Below are positions 1 to 7,547 of a DNA stretch of 64,000 bases, in pieces. Positions within the stretch are counted from its first letter, which is position 1; each line of letters starts with the position of its first letter. Position numbers and translations under genes: made by a program. A model generated the notes under the pieces. It was not told the DNA's origin, did not search any database, and saw nothing but the letters and a program-made list of their open reading frames with translations. The DNA is taken from positions 62,001 to 126,000 of the forward strand of contig JAZUBQ010000012.1 in assembly GCA_045638525.1 (NCBI GenBank), in the 5' to 3' direction. The DNA comes from SIG452 sp045638525 (lineage in GTDB: Bacteria > Bacillota > Clostridia > UMGS1840).

Positions 1-1250
1 TAAATATCAAAAATATATCCTCCATTGGATTCTGTATATCCATATATAACAACAGCATGCTTTCCGTCAGGTGACTTCAATCCAAATTTTACAGGATTCC
101 CCATATTAAGTTCCCTTACCACTGCTGAAGCTGAGAATTTAGGCTGATTTGGTTTTAAGTCTTGAGAAATCTGAAGTAATTCTATCATTTCCCGTAATTT
201 AATTTCATTGCTGTCAGTTTGAGAATCCGGTTCATCAAAATCTAATGGATATGTTCCACCATATCGTTCTTCCCACATCACATTCTTGTAAAAAAGAATC
301 GATGACATACTCATACCGAAGCAACTTCCGCCCCACTTGCTTTTCGACTTTATCCATGCTTTCGGCTGACTAAAACCTAATTGCATATATCTGTCCATAG
401 GGATATAATAATCGTTAAATACCGGCCTCCCATTACTCTCATAGTAATTATATCCAAAATCAAAGGCATCGTTAAAAAATCCATAGCGAAAATTCTCATA
501 ATTCAATTTTGTTGTTGGGGTCATCACCGTAATCCCACAACTTGCACTTTTACCATTATTGGATTTTGCTGTAATAGTGACTGTACCTACACTTTTAGCT
601 GTAACTACACCATTAGCATTAACAGTTGCCACACTTTCATTACTGCTATACCAAGTAACGCCTTTATAGGTTGCTAACGCTGGGAAACTGTGTGCAACTA
701 ATTGCTGATTCTGACCAACAGATAGCGTTATAGAATCGGTATTTAATGACACAGAACTAACGGGAACAACAGTATTATCTAACTGCACACATTCTAACCA
801 AACACCTCTGATATAAAGATGTCCATACACGTCTGTTCCGAATATAGTTATAACATGATCTCCGGCAGTTAAATACATTGTAGAATCAGCTTCAACCCAA
901 TTACCGTTCGACCATGTGGTGTTTTTTTCCCAACAAACGTTTTCACCACTCTCAGCCACTGCATAAAACTTCCCGCCTAACAAACCATATCCATGAGAAG
1001 TAGCCAGTAATGCTGACATTGTATAAGTTCCATTTGCCGGAACATATATTTTGAAAGAAACAGAAGCAGATCTGTTATACATTAGCAAGACAAAGTCATT
1101 ATCGATCTTTGCATTTTGATAAGCTAAAACATTATTTACAAAAGCAGTATATTGAATGTAGCTATATGTTCGTGAAGCATCACATTGGATACTGACACTT
1201 GGCAACAGTAAGCATACAAGCAATAGCAGACATAAAATTTTTCTCCTCAT
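1..1250 (-). CDS. secreted multidomain protein with cysteine-peptidase-like domain (partial, continues past left edge)
   Basis: I read this by hand; the frame stays open from the ATG at 1250 to the window edge, so the C-terminus is missing (about 416 residues seen). Strong AAGGAGG ribosome binding site nine bases upstream. Residues 1-25 are a Sec signal peptide (MRRKILCLLLLVC...). Residues about 25-160 look like a beta-rich carbohydrate-binding-type module. Residues about 163-240 form a Big_2 bacterial Ig-like domain (VSLNTDSITLSVGQ ... VTWYSSNESVATVN). Then comes a papain/C39-like region with candidate catalytic Cys310 in WGGSCFGMS and candidate His398 in KHAVVIYGY. Exported protease or surface protein is inferred; the substrate is unknown. 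An in-frame upstream ATG at 1337 exists but lacks a ribosome binding site. Confidence 0.75.
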   Translation of the reverse strand, partial: MRRKILCLLLLVCLLLPSVSIQCDASRTYSYIQYTAFVNNVLAYQNAKIDNDFVLLMYNRSASVSFKIYVPANGTYTMSALLATSHGYGLLGGKFYAVAESGENVCWEKNTTWSNGNWVEADSTMYLTAGDHVITIFGTDVYGHLYIRGVWLECVQLDNTVVPVSSVSLNTDSITLSVGQNQQLVAHSFPALATYKGVTWYSSNESVATVNANGVVTAKSVGTVTITAKSNNGKSASCGITVMTPTTKLNYENFRYGFFNDAFDFGYNYYESNGRPVFNDYYIPMDRYMQLGFSQPKAWIKSKSKWGGSCFGMSMSSILFYKNVMWEERYGGTYPLDFDEPDSQTDSNEIKLREMIELLQISQDLKPNQPKFSASAVVRELNMGNPVKFGLKSPDGKHAVVIYGYTESNGGYIFDI

Positions 1251-1271
1251 TTTAAAATTCCTCCTTAATAT

Positions 1272-1420
1272 AAAAAATGCACCAACCGAAGTTGATGCAT
1301 AAAAAATGCAAACTCCGATTGCTGCTAAACAAATCATAAATAAACAAACAAGGATATTACTTTCCTTGGATATTTCAATGATATGGAATTTGCATTTTTA
1401 TCAAATTCTAACATTGAAAT
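1272..1420 (-). promoter_or_regulatory. structured 5' leader with putative attenuator (terminator/antiterminator) upstream of the left-edge gene
   Basis: Read on the minus strand, the leader has a two-part hairpin (1372-1380 with 1412-1420, nine pairs; inside it 1386-1392 with 1402-1408, seven pairs), then a small hairpin (1349-1354 with 1363-1368). Next is a terminator-type hairpin at 1277-1300 with a C(TTCG)G tetraloop followed by a run of T at 1272-1276, just before the ribosome binding site. The segment 1306-1317 can instead pair with the 5' arm and loop of that hairpin, which would disrupt it. This is the layout of a transcription attenuator; no known riboswitch class is recognised. Confidence 0.5.
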
Positions 1421-1501
1421 ATAACCAAAACAAAGTAAAAGTATTCCTAAAAAGCAGAAAATACCCCTATTGTTTGATTATTTGATTTGTTTAGCAAATT
1501 C

Positions 1502-1530
1502 AGTATAGCATACTTTTTCGGATTTGTCTA
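1502..1530 (-). promoter_or_regulatory. sigma-A type promoter for the left-edge secreted protein
   Basis: Minus-strand -35 TAGACA (1530-1525) and -10 TATACT (1507-1502) are separated by 17 bases. Transcription would start near 1495, giving a leader of about 245 nucleotides before the ATG at 1250. Confidence 0.55.
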
Positions 1531-1600
1531 TATTTTTAGAAAAATTATGCAAAGAGAAGTTTTTGCTGTTATTAGACAGGTATGAACAAAATTCTTCAAT

Positions 1601-1647
1601 CCCTCAGTCAGCTACCCTGAACGCTCCCCTTACACAAGGGAGGCGAA
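1601..1647. repeat. degenerate intergenic palindromic repeat
   Basis: The stretch begins CCCTCAGTCAGCTACCCTGA and includes CTCCCCTTACACAAGGGAG, an imperfect hairpin. It resembles the short dispersed intergenic repeats common in gut Clostridia (CCTCAGTCAGC...CTCCCCTTACACAAGGGGAG); that resemblance is from memory. Only one copy is seen in this window. Confidence 0.4.
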
Positions 1648-1702
1648 TCATTATATTGTTCACATTGCCCTTCTTTAGACAAGAACAACTATGAGATTTA
1701 CA

Positions 1703-1740
1703 AAAAAATAGCTGTGAATTTTCATTCACAGCTATTTTTC
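1703..1740 (-). terminator. Rho-independent terminator of ppdK
   Basis: Perfect stem AAAATAGCTGTGAA / TTCACAGCTATTTT with a four-base loop, flanked by A and T runs so it can work in both directions. It lies about 30 bases after the ppdK stop codon. Confidence 0.8.
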
Positions 1741-1769
1741 TTATGCTATATGATAACTAAAATTGTATC

Positions 1770-4394
1770 TTAGCCTTTGATTGCAGCCTGAGCAGCAGCC
1801 AGTCTTGCAATCGGTACACGGAAGGGAGAACAAGAAACGTAGTCCAGTCCGATTTTGTGGCAGAATTCAACGGAAACAGGGTCACCGCCGTGTTCACCAC
1901 AGATACCGCAATGAATTTCAGGACGAGCTTTTTTACCTAAGGTAACAGCTAATTCCATTAACTGACCAACACCGGTCTGGTCTAATTTTGCGAAGGGATC
2001 GTTTTCAAAGATTTTTGCATCATAGTATGCATCTAAGAATTTACCGGCATCGTCACGAGAGAAACCGTAGGTCATCTGAGTTAAGTCGTTGGTACCGAAG
2101 CAGAAGAATTCAGCTTCAGTTGCGATTGCGTCTGCAGTTAAAGCAGCTCTGGGGATTTCAATCATAGTACCAACTTCGTATTTTAAGTCTGCACCGGCAG
2201 CTGCGATTTCAGCATCAGCAGTAGCAACAACAGCAGATTTAACATATTTTAATTCTTTGATATCGCCAACTAAGGGAATCATGATTTCGGGAACGATGTT
2301 CCAATCCGGATGAGCTTTTTTCACGTTGATAGCTGCACGGATAACAGCTTTGGTCTGCATTTTAGCAATTTCAGGATAAGTAACTGCTAAACGACAACCT
2401 CTGTGACCCATCATGGGGTTGAATTCGTGTAAGGAAGCGATGATAGCTTTGATATCTTCCACGGTTTTGCCCTGAGCCTGTGCTAAAGCAGCGATGTCAG
2501 CTTCTTCAGTGGGAACAAACTCATGAAGCGGAGGATCTAAGAAACGGATACAAACCGGATTTCCTTCCAGAGCTTCATACAGAGCTTCGAAGTCTCCCTG
2601 CTGATAGGGCAGGATTTTTTCTAATGCAACTTCTCTTGCTTCAACAGTGTCAGCACAAATCATTTCTCTGAATGCAGCGATTCTGTCTGCTTCAAAGAAC
2701 ATATGCTCGGTACGGCACAGACCGATACCTTCTGCACCCAGCTCAACTGCTTTTTTCGCATCAGCCGGAGTATCAGCGTTGGTTCTAACTTTTAAGGTTC
2801 TGAATTCATCAGCCCACTGCATAATTCTGCCAAATTCGCCAGCGATTTCAGCATCAACGGTGGGGATAATACCATCATAGATGTTACCGGTAGAACCGTC
2901 GATGGAGATTTCATCGCCTTCCACGAAAGTTTTACCTGCTAAGGTGAATTTTTTGTTTTCTTCATCCATGTTGATGTCGCCACAACCGGATACACAGCAA
3001 GTACCCATACCACGAGCAACAACTGCTGCGTGAGAAGTCATACCGCCACGAACGGTTAAGATACCCTGAGAAGCTTTCATACCGGTGATATCTTCGGGAG
3101 AAGTTTCTAAACGAACTAAGATAACTTTTTTGCCCTGGTTGTTCCAGCTTTCAGCATCTTCTGCAGTAAATACAACCTGACCGCAAGCAGCTCCGGGAGA
3201 AGCACCTAAACCTCTGCCGATAGGAGTAGCAGCTTTTAATGCTTTCGCATCAAACTGGGGATGTAATAAAGTGTCTAAGTTTCTGGGGTCGATCATAGCA
3301 ACAGCCTGTTTTTTATCGATCATGCCTTCATCAACTAAGTCACAAGCGATTTTTAAAGCAGCTTTTGCAGTTCTCTTACCATTTCTGGTCTGGAGCATAT
3401 ACAGTTTTTTGTTTTCAATGGTGAATTCCATATCCTGCATATCTCTGTAGTGGTCTTCTAAGATACCACAAACTTTGTTGAATTCAGCAAATGCTTCAGG
3501 GAAGGTTTCTGCCATCTGAGCGATCGGCATAGGAGTACGAACGCCTGCAACAACGTCTTCACCCTGAGCGTTTACTAAGAATTCACCCATCAGACCTTTG
3601 TCGCCAGTAGCGGGGTCACGGGTAAATGCAACACCGGTACCACAGTCATCGCCCATGTTACCAAATGCCATCATCTGTACGTTAACAGCGGTACCCCAAG
3701 AATAAGGAATATCGTTGTCACGTCTGTAAACGTTTGCACGGGGGTTATCCCAAGAACGGAATACAGCTTCAACTGCGCCCATTAACTGTTCTTTAGGATC
3801 AGACGGGAAGTCTTTACCGATTTTGGATTTGTATTCAGCTTTGAACTGACCTGCTAATTCTTTTAAATCTTCAGCGGTTAATTCAACGTCCTGAGTAACG
3901 CCTTTCTTTTCTTTCATTTCGTCGATAAGTTCTTCAAAGTATTTCTTACCAACTTCCATAACTACGTCAGAATACATCTGAATGAATCTTCTGTAGCAGT
4001 CCCAAGCCCATCTTGCATTGCCGGTTTTTGCGGACATGGTTTCAACAACTTCTTCATTTAAACCTAAGTTTAAGATGCTATCCATCATACCGCGCATAGA
4101 TGCTCTTGCACCGGAACGAACAGAAACCAGTAACGGATTTTCTTTATCACCGAATTTTTTACCGCAGATTGCTTCCATTTTGGTGATGTTTTCCATAATT
4201 TCAGCCTGAATGTCTGCGTTGATATTTCTTCCATCTTCATAATACTGAGTACAAGCCTCAGTAGAAACAGTGAATCCCTGAGGAACCGGCAGACCGATTT
4301 TGGTCATTTCAGCAAGGTTTGCACCTTTACCGCCCAGTAATTCACGCATTGATGCGTCACCTTCAGAAAAAAGGTATACAAATTTTTTACCCAT
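1770..4394 (-). CDS. ppdK: pyruvate, phosphate dikinase
   Basis: Interconverts pyruvate + ATP + phosphate and PEP + AMP + pyrophosphate; in anaerobic Clostridia it often serves PPi-linked glycolysis or gluconeogenesis in the cytosol. The 874-residue length fits the family. The N-terminal ATP-grasp domain begins with GGKGANLAEM. The swivelling phosphohistidine domain has GGMTSHAAVVARGMG with the catalytic His near residue 452. The C-terminal PEP/pyruvate barrel has FGTNDLTQMTYG and the proton-donor Cys motif HCGICGEHGGDP near residue 831. I chose the ATG at 4394 because GGAGG lies nine bases upstream and homologues begin at MGKKFVYLF; a longer frame to 4445 has no ribosome binding site. Single-gene transcription unit with its own promoter and terminator. 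Confidence 0.97.
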   Translation of the reverse strand: MGKKFVYLFSEGDASMRELLGGKGANLAEMTKIGLPVPQGFTVSTEACTQYYEDGRNINADIQAEIMENITKMEAICGKKFGDKENPLLVSVRSGARASMRGMMDSILNLGLNEEVVETMSAKTGNARWAWDCYRRFIQMYSDVVMEVGKKYFEELIDEMKEKKGVTQDVELTAEDLKELAGQFKAEYKSKIGKDFPSDPKEQLMGAVEAVFRSWDNPRANVYRRDNDIPYSWGTAVNVQMMAFGNMGDDCGTGVAFTRDPATGDKGLMGEFLVNAQGEDVVAGVRTPMPIAQMAETFPEAFAEFNKVCGILEDHYRDMQDMEFTIENKKLYMLQTRNGKRTAKAALKIACDLVDEGMIDKKQAVAMIDPRNLDTLLHPQFDAKALKAATPIGRGLGASPGAACGQVVFTAEDAESWNNQGKKVILVRLETSPEDITGMKASQGILTVRGGMTSHAAVVARGMGTCCVSGCGDINMDEENKKFTLAGKTFVEGDEISIDGSTGNIYDGIIPTVDAEIAGEFGRIMQWADEFRTLKVRTNADTPADAKKAVELGAEGIGLCRTEHMFFEADRIAAFREMICADTVEAREVALEKILPYQQGDFEALYEALEGNPVCIRFLDPPLHEFVPTEEADIAALAQAQGKTVEDIKAIIASLHEFNPMMGHRGCRLAVTYPEIAKMQTKAVIRAAINVKKAHPDWNIVPEIMIPLVGDIKELKYVKSAVVATADAEIAAAGADLKYEVGTMIEIPRAALTADAIATEAEFFCFGTNDLTQMTYGFSRDDAGKFLDAYYDAKIFENDPFAKLDQTGVGQLMELAVTLGKKARPEIHCGICGEHGGDPVSVEFCHKIGLDYVSCSPFRVPIARLAAAQAAIKG

Positions 4395-4444
4395 TAGTAA
4401 AAGCCTCCATAAGTATTTAATGTTATTTTTTACTGTTTCGAGCA

Positions 4445-4495
4445 CTTGTTGCAGTTTGTTAAAAAGTTATCACACTTCCCTACATCTACAACAAG
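4445..4495 (-). other. leader hairpin in the ppdK 5' UTR
   Basis: Positions 4445-4454 and 4486-4495 can pair as a ten-base-pair stem (one G-U) enclosing about 31 nucleotides, just inside the predicted 5' end of the ppdK transcript. It may stabilise the mRNA or be regulatory; no known motif is recognised. Confidence 0.4.
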
Positions 4496-4507
4496 CTATT
4501 CTATAAC

Positions 4508-4535
4508 ATTATACCATAAATCTTCAATTTGTAAA
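4508..4535 (-). promoter_or_regulatory. sigma-A promoter of ppdK
   Basis: Minus-strand -35 TTTACA (4535-4530), 16-base spacer, -10 TATAAT (4513-4508). The start point would be near 4501, about 107 bases ahead of the ppdK ATG. Confidence 0.7.
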
Positions 4536-4595
4536 GGCTTTCGCATAACTTTTTTACGATTTTTTGCGTTTTCTCTCATTTTCACAAAAAAGAGG

Positions 4596-4637
4596 AAGAA
4601 AAAAAGTCATATTCACGATTTTTTTCGTTAATATGAC
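4596..4637 (-). terminator. Rho-independent terminator of spoIIR
   Basis: Stem GTCATATT / AATATGAC (4606-4613 with 4630-4637), with an inner CGA/TCG pairing, followed on the minus strand by a run of T. It lies 13 bases beyond the spoIIR stop. Confidence 0.75.
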
Positions 4638-4649
4638 TGTAAGAACACA

Positions 4650-5291
4650 CTATGAAAGAAAGTGCTGCAGTAATTCCACTATTTTAAATTTACAAATGAT
4701 TTGTTTTTTATTGCCCGTGATGGCGGAAGATTGTTCTTCGCTTAACAGCAGATTCAAAACTTCTGCGTTGGATTGGGATTCTTGTGTTACTCCTTCAATC
4801 ATACAAAGTGACGGATACATCACACAAAAAAAGTTTTCCCCTTCTCCGCTTCCTAAGGTAATGCATACCGCATCATAAATTCCTTTCGGCAATACAAAAT
4901 CTGAATACTCCCGCAAAGGAAATTCTTTTTTTCCGACACTTACCTTGGCAGTATAGGGAGCTCCATATTCCGCAAGAGTTTGATTTGCAATGGCAGAAAT
5001 TTGATCATTCTGTGCTCTGAAATACTCCAAAGCAGTCTCTTTTGAGGTGATACTTGTCAAGTCAAGTTGAGAAAAAATCGCTTCTCTGACCTTCCATTTC
5101 ACAGCCTGATCATCAGGAGAATCAGAATTTGCAATGATATGAAATCGTACAAATTCTTGTGAAATTTCATTGGCTTGTGTCACAAGTCCTAAAAGATTCC
5201 CGAACAAAAATGCTAATAAGAAACCAAAAATAATTGGTTTAGTATGTTTGATTGTTTTAAGTAAAAAATTGTGCGAACTGTTTTTCTTCAT
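4650..5291 (-). CDS. spoIIR: stage II sporulation protein R
   Basis: SpoIIR is made in the forespore and signals across the septum to activate SpoIIGA, which processes pro-sigma-E in the mother cell. The protein is 213 residues with one N-terminal membrane or signal segment (about 20-40, IIFGFLLAFLFGNLLGLV). The family core follows: VRFHIIANSDSPDDQAVKWKVR, YTAKVSVGKKEFPLREYSDFVLPKG, and a CVMYPSLC segment. The start at 5291 is set by GGAGG five bases upstream; the frame is open to 5348 but that part overlaps a terminator-like hairpin. It follows ispE on the same strand. SigF control is expected from the family but I could not identify a SigF box. Confidence 0.93.
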   Translation of the reverse strand: MKKNSSHNFLLKTIKHTKPIIFGFLLAFLFGNLLGLVTQANEISQEFVRFHIIANSDSPDDQAVKWKVREAIFSQLDLTSITSKETALEYFRAQNDQISAIANQTLAEYGAPYTAKVSVGKKEFPLREYSDFVLPKGIYDAVCITLGSGEGENFFCVMYPSLCMIEGVTQESQSNAEVLNLLLSEEQSSAITGNKKQIICKFKIVELLQHFLS

Positions 5292-5301
5292 AGGTTCCTC
5301 C

Positions 5302-5343
5302 AAAAAAAGAATCGTATTTGCCCTATTGGCTAACACGATTCTT
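5302..5343 (-). terminator. terminator-like hairpin between ispE and spoIIR
   Basis: Nine-base-pair stem AAGAATCGT / ACGATTCTT followed on the minus strand by seven T, then immediately the spoIIR ribosome binding site. It would stop readthrough from ispE into the sporulation gene, or act as an attenuator in the spoIIR leader. Confidence 0.6.
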
Positions 5344-5397
5344 CCCATTATGAAATTACTTATACCAATTCACACAAAAATGTATCAAAAAGTTAGA

Positions 5398-6255
5398 TTA
5401 CAGTTCCAAAAGGAACACTTGTTTATCAAGGATAAGAAGCTGTTCTTTCGCTTTTTTTGCCGCTTCTTCATCCGAAAAAATACCAAAGACCGAAGGACCG
5501 CTTCCACTCATCACACTCCCCAGAGCTCCTTGTTCTAACATAATATTTTTAAACTCTGCCAATATCGGATGTTTTTTCACAGTAACTTCTTCCAAAACAT
5601 TATACATTCTGCGACAAACACCGCTGAGATCTCCGGCGTACAAGGCGTCCATCGCACCTTTGGTATCAGGATGAAGCTCAAGATCAGAAGCTTTTAAAGA
5701 ACCAAATACTTCTTTTGTGGATACGTTCAAATGCTGCGGTTTGATCAGAACCATAAAACAATGCGGAAGTTTTGGCAACACAGTCAACAGTTCTCCCGTC
5801 CCTTCTGCCAATGCCAAACCGCCCAACAAACAAAACGGAATATCTTTCCCCAGCTGATTTCCAAGTTCTTGCAGTTGCTCCAAAGAAAGCTTCGCATCAT
5901 ACAACTGATTTAATCCCTTGAAAACTGCCGCTGCATCTGTACTACCACCGGCAAGACCGGCACTGACCGGGATTCTCTTATGAATTTTTATGGAAACTCC
6001 GCCACGAATTCCGGTAGCCTGAAAAAACAGTTTTGCAGCACGATAAGCAATATTTTTATCGTTATTGGGCAAAAAATGCAGATTGGTGGACACACTGATG
6101 TTGTCTTGCTTTGCCAAAGTAAGCGTATCACACAGCGGAATCTCAGCCATAATCATTCGCAAATTGTGATACCCATCTTCCCGTTTTCCCAAAACATCTA
6201 AGGTAAGATTAATTTTTGCATTCGCCTGGATTGTGATAGATTTTAATTGATTCAT
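5398..6255 (-). CDS. ispE: 4-(cytidine 5'-diphospho)-2-C-methyl-D-erythritol kinase
   Basis: Phosphorylates the 2-hydroxyl of CDP-methylerythritol using ATP in the MEP isoprenoid pathway (cytosol). Length of 285 residues fits. GHMP-kinase features are present: N-terminal AKINLTLDVLGKREDGYHNL with the substrate-binding DGYH, the glycine-rich ATP loop PVSAGLAGGSTDAAAV, and the C-terminal GSVMSGSGPSVFGIF loop. The ATG overlaps the stop of the upstream protease gene by four bases (ATGA), suggesting translational coupling. Followed by a terminator-like hairpin. Confidence 0.97.
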   Translation of the reverse strand: MNQLKSITIQANAKINLTLDVLGKREDGYHNLRMIMAEIPLCDTLTLAKQDNISVSTNLHFLPNNDKNIAYRAAKLFFQATGIRGGVSIKIHKRIPVSAGLAGGSTDAAAVFKGLNQLYDAKLSLEQLQELGNQLGKDIPFCLLGGLALAEGTGELLTVLPKLPHCFMVLIKPQHLNVSTKEVFGSLKASDLELHPDTKGAMDALYAGDLSGVCRRMYNVLEEVTVKKHPILAEFKNIMLEQGALGSVMSGSGPSVFGIFSDEEAAKKAKEQLLILDKQVFLLEL

Positions 6256-7433
6256 TTTTTTAATTCCTCTATCGCCCGTTGCAGTTGAGCATCTTCAGTT
6301 TCCGGCATTAGATAGATACTGGTGTTCTGATTTTCAAGCTCCACTTCAATATCGGGCTTTAGTCCGATTTTATGAATGTTGTCACCACACGGCAAGAAAT
6401 ATTCTCCGACGGTTAAAAGCACCGCACTTTTGGAATCCACCGGAAATGTTTGACCTACAACGCCCTTGCCATATGAATTTTTTCCGATTAAGGTGGCATG
6501 ATTAACATCACGCAGAGCTCCGGACAACAATTCTGCTGCACTTGCTGTTCCTTCATTGATTAAAACACAAATAGGTACAGAAACCGAATGTTCTGCATCC
6601 GATGTTTTAATAAATTCGTCTTCATTACGGTATTTAACGCTTACAATCGTGCCTTCCGGCATCAAATAATCCGCTATAGCAACGGTGCTGTCTAAAACTC
6701 CGCCGGAATTGGAACGCAAATCAATAACTAAGCCCTGCAATTTTGCAAAATCAAAAAATTGCATCTTTTCCATAAATTCTTTATCCGTTCCCAAATCGAA
6801 ACTGGAAATGCGAACATAACCAATGGAATTTGTCAACATTTTAACACGAACAGTTTCTATTGCTACCTCACTTCGGGTCAGCGTCAAAGGTTTCAGTTCA
6901 CCCTCCGGTGTTAAAATTTCCAATTCAACGGTTTCTCCCGGCAACCCTCGGATTTTATCCACAGTCTCATCCATTTGATCTCCAGTTACCACTTCCCCGG
7001 CTACTTTAATAATTCTGTCTCCGGTTTTAATTCCTGCATTCTGTGCGGCAGACCCGTCAAAAGAGTTGATTACCGTAATAAAATTATCCTCATCCACCGC
7101 GATTTCGACTCCGATGCCAACATAATTTCCCTCTACTTCTTCTGTAAAAGAGTTCAGATCAGCCCCTGCAATATATCCGGAAAAAGGGTCTCCCAACTGA
7201 TTGACATAACTTGCCATAGCACGGTTAAACGCTTCTTCTTTATCTATCGCTTCTTGGAAATAATATTCTTCATCAATAATATCGCTCAGTTTTTTTAATT
7301 TTAATGCTTCTGTCACGAAGCTTCCTGCACCGGTACCGGTTCTCTCACTTAACACCCCAGCAAAATATCCTGTAAAACCAATGGCAGCAACCAAAACAAT
7401 ATATAAAATTCGTCTTAAAATTTTCGAATTCAT
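6252..7433 (-). CDS. S41 family carboxyl-terminal processing protease
   Basis: Membrane-anchored, outward-facing serine protease of the CtpA/CtpB type; in spore formers CtpB cleaves SpoIVFA during sigma-K control, but the substrate here is not known. 393 residues: N-terminal membrane anchor (about 9-27), PDZ domain (about 95-175, with GDRIIKVAGEVV), then the S41 protease core. The Ser/Lys dyad is visible as Ser in NEGTASAAELLSGA (about residue 297) and Lys in GKNSYGKGVVGQ (about 322). It lies downstream of the M23 hydrolase gene and directly upstream of ispE. Confidence 0.93.
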   Translation of the reverse strand: MNSKILRRILYIVLVAAIGFTGYFAGVLSERTGTGAGSFVTEALKLKKLSDIIDEEYYFQEAIDKEEAFNRAMASYVNQLGDPFSGYIAGADLNSFTEEVEGNYVGIGVEIAVDEDNFITVINSFDGSAAQNAGIKTGDRIIKVAGEVVTGDQMDETVDKIRGLPGETVELEILTPEGELKPLTLTRSEVAIETVRVKMLTNSIGYVRISSFDLGTDKEFMEKMQFFDFAKLQGLVIDLRSNSGGVLDSTVAIADYLMPEGTIVSVKYRNEDEFIKTSDAEHSVSVPICVLINEGTASAAELLSGALRDVNHATLIGKNSYGKGVVGQTFPVDSKSAVLLTVGEYFLPCGDNIHKIGLKPDIEVELENQNTSIYLMPETEDAQLQRAIEELKK

Positions 7434-7458
7434 AGCAATTCCTCAACTTCTTTGAAAT

Positions 7459-7487
7459 GGAAGGGTACCACTTTGTGATACCCTTCC
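7459..7487. terminator. intergenic hairpin between the M23 hydrolase and protease genes
   Basis: Nine-base-pair perfect stem GGAAGGGTA / TACCCTTCC with an 11-base loop. There is no T run in the minus direction, so it may be a weak terminator or an mRNA processing or stability element. Confidence 0.4.
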
Positions 7488-7547
7488 TATTTAGTATATA
7501 ATACTTTTAATATTCTGATGCAAAAAAACAAACTCTTTGACTGTTTC

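Noticed and set aside
1251..1337. Longer N-terminus for the left-edge gene from an in-frame upstream ATG (MICLAAIGVCIF...)
   Set aside because: It would read through the attenuator hairpin and has no ribosome binding site, whereas AAGGAGG precedes the ATG at 1250.
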